A DNA stretch of 32,470 nt from the NCBI GenBank assembly GCA_003558985.1, contig PWNJ01000113.1:1-32470 (forward strand), written 5' to 3'. Of this stretch, positions 32,094 through 32,470 are shown one piece after another (the first letter of the stretch is position 1; every line of letters begins with the position of its first letter). A program made the translations under genes and the position numbers. A model generated the notes under the pieces. The model was not told the origin of the DNA and searched no databases. It worked only from the letters and a program-made list of their open reading frames with translations. The stretch is from a candidate division CSSED10-310 bacterium (GTDB lineage Bacteria; CSSED10-310).

Positions 32094-32470
32094 TTACAAT
32101 CGGGGATTAATTCTGAGTATTTCCTTTAACAGCATGTTCAATACTCCGGAATATTCACCTTTAATCCAGCATCCTGCTGCTTTGCGGTGACCGCCGCCGT
32201 TGAATTGTGCGGCAACCTTGCCCACATCCAGGTTTCCTGTGGCACGCAGGCTTGCCTTTAATGTCATAGGGGCAAGTTCTTTCAGAAGTACCGCAATACG
32301 AACTCCTGTGATCGATATGGCCAGATCGCTGAACCCCTCCATTTCATTTTCTGCCTTCGGATTCGATGCAAAAAAAGAAAAAGGCAGAAAAGCAACAGCA
32401 ATTTTTTTATTATGCAACAGTGTGATGCTTTGTAAGGTCTGAGCCATGGCCCGGATTCGAGTCATATTCG
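32094..32470 (-). CDS. nrnA: NrnA-type DHH phosphoesterase, C-terminal part
   Basis: The frame runs off the right edge; 125 codons are visible and end at TAA 32094-32096. The visible part is the DHHA1 domain: AQTLQSITLLHNKKIAVAF, then the characteristic VGKVAAQFNGGGHRKAAGC segment whose GGGH loop binds the nucleotide substrate, and a short C-terminal helix. NrnA-like enzymes degrade short oligoribonucleotides and 3'-phosphoadenosine 5'-phosphate. The DHH catalytic domain lies outside the window. A RecJ-like assignment is less likely because the GGGH context matches NrnA/GdpP. It converges on nrdJ. Confidence 0.85.
   Translation of the reverse strand, partial: NMTRIRAMAQTLQSITLLHNKKIAVAFLPFSFFASNPKAENEMEGFSDLAISITGVRIAVLLKELAPMTLKASLRATGNLDVGKVAAQFNGGGHRKAAGCWIKGEYSGVLNMLLKEILRINPRL

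Noticed and set aside
1-32470. tRNA, rRNA, CRISPR, insertion sequence or prophage
   Set aside because: No cloverleaf-like T-arm pattern, no regularly spaced repeats, no transposase or integrase motif and no terminal inverted repeats were seen in reading both strands; a covariance-model search would be the proper confirmation.

Overview
The window is a compact, gene-dense bacterial chromosome segment of moderate-to-low GC, with about 30 protein genes on both strands and many stop/start overlaps. An LPS-assembly outer-membrane protein (LptD), an RlpA lipoprotein and several lipobox proteins point to a diderm (Gram-negative) heterotroph. Class II (B12-dependent) ribonucleotide reductase, a flavin-dependent thymidylate synthase, PATAN/DUF4388 proteins and a DUF3343/cysteine-desulfurase pair would fit a deltaproteobacterium-like or related anaerobic lineage, but the lineage is inference. 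I saw no tRNA, rRNA, insertion sequence, CRISPR array or phage gene.

Layout. 1-119: the end of a gene followed by a strong intrinsic terminator. 210-4655: a tandem-domain ThyX facing left, diverging from a small membrane protein, a cysteine-desulfurase-like enzyme, a DUF3343 protein and an aspartate aminotransferase. 4672-6814: an M29 aminopeptidase (-) and a PHP phosphoesterase (+). 6811-8085 (-): a secreted GH43-like beta-propeller protein split by one in-frame TGA. 8236-10202: a lipoprotein, fructose-1,6-bisphosphatase and a GreA-type factor. 10217-15567 (-): lipoprotein, alanine racemase, GT-C-like membrane protein, DUF4177 protein and NifS. 15720-17608: a sugar-isomerase-like TIM barrel, a four-helix membrane protein and (-) a small transaldolase. 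17768-22904: an HD phosphohydrolase (+) converging on a left-facing unit of pseudo-receiver/PATAN, second PATAN and MalQ. 23080-31923: a long rightward series of NAT-like acyltransferase, DUF4416, thioredoxin, AccD, LptD, PyrK-like, RlpA and NrdJ. 31924-32470: a short intergenic region with a perfect hairpin, then the C-terminal part of an NrnA-type DHH phosphoesterase.

Most genes are housekeeping: nucleotide precursors (ThyX, NrdJ, PyrK), envelope (Alr, LptD, RlpA, AccD), central carbon (Fbp, transaldolase, MalQ) and sulfur mobilisation (two cysteine desulfurases plus DUF3343). The most unusual signals are two stop codons inside what read as continuous proteins. The TGA at 7324-7326 interrupts a beta-propeller and is followed 17 nt later by a perfect 7-bp hairpin with a GGU loop, which resembles a bacterial SECIS element. 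The TAA at 21744-21746 separates two PATAN modules, and no ATG, GTG or TTG lies in the 85 in-frame codons before the second module's first ATG. Other points of interest are the two-domain ThyX with complementary motif loss, a receiver domain without its phosphoacceptor, and the PATAN-malQ coupling.
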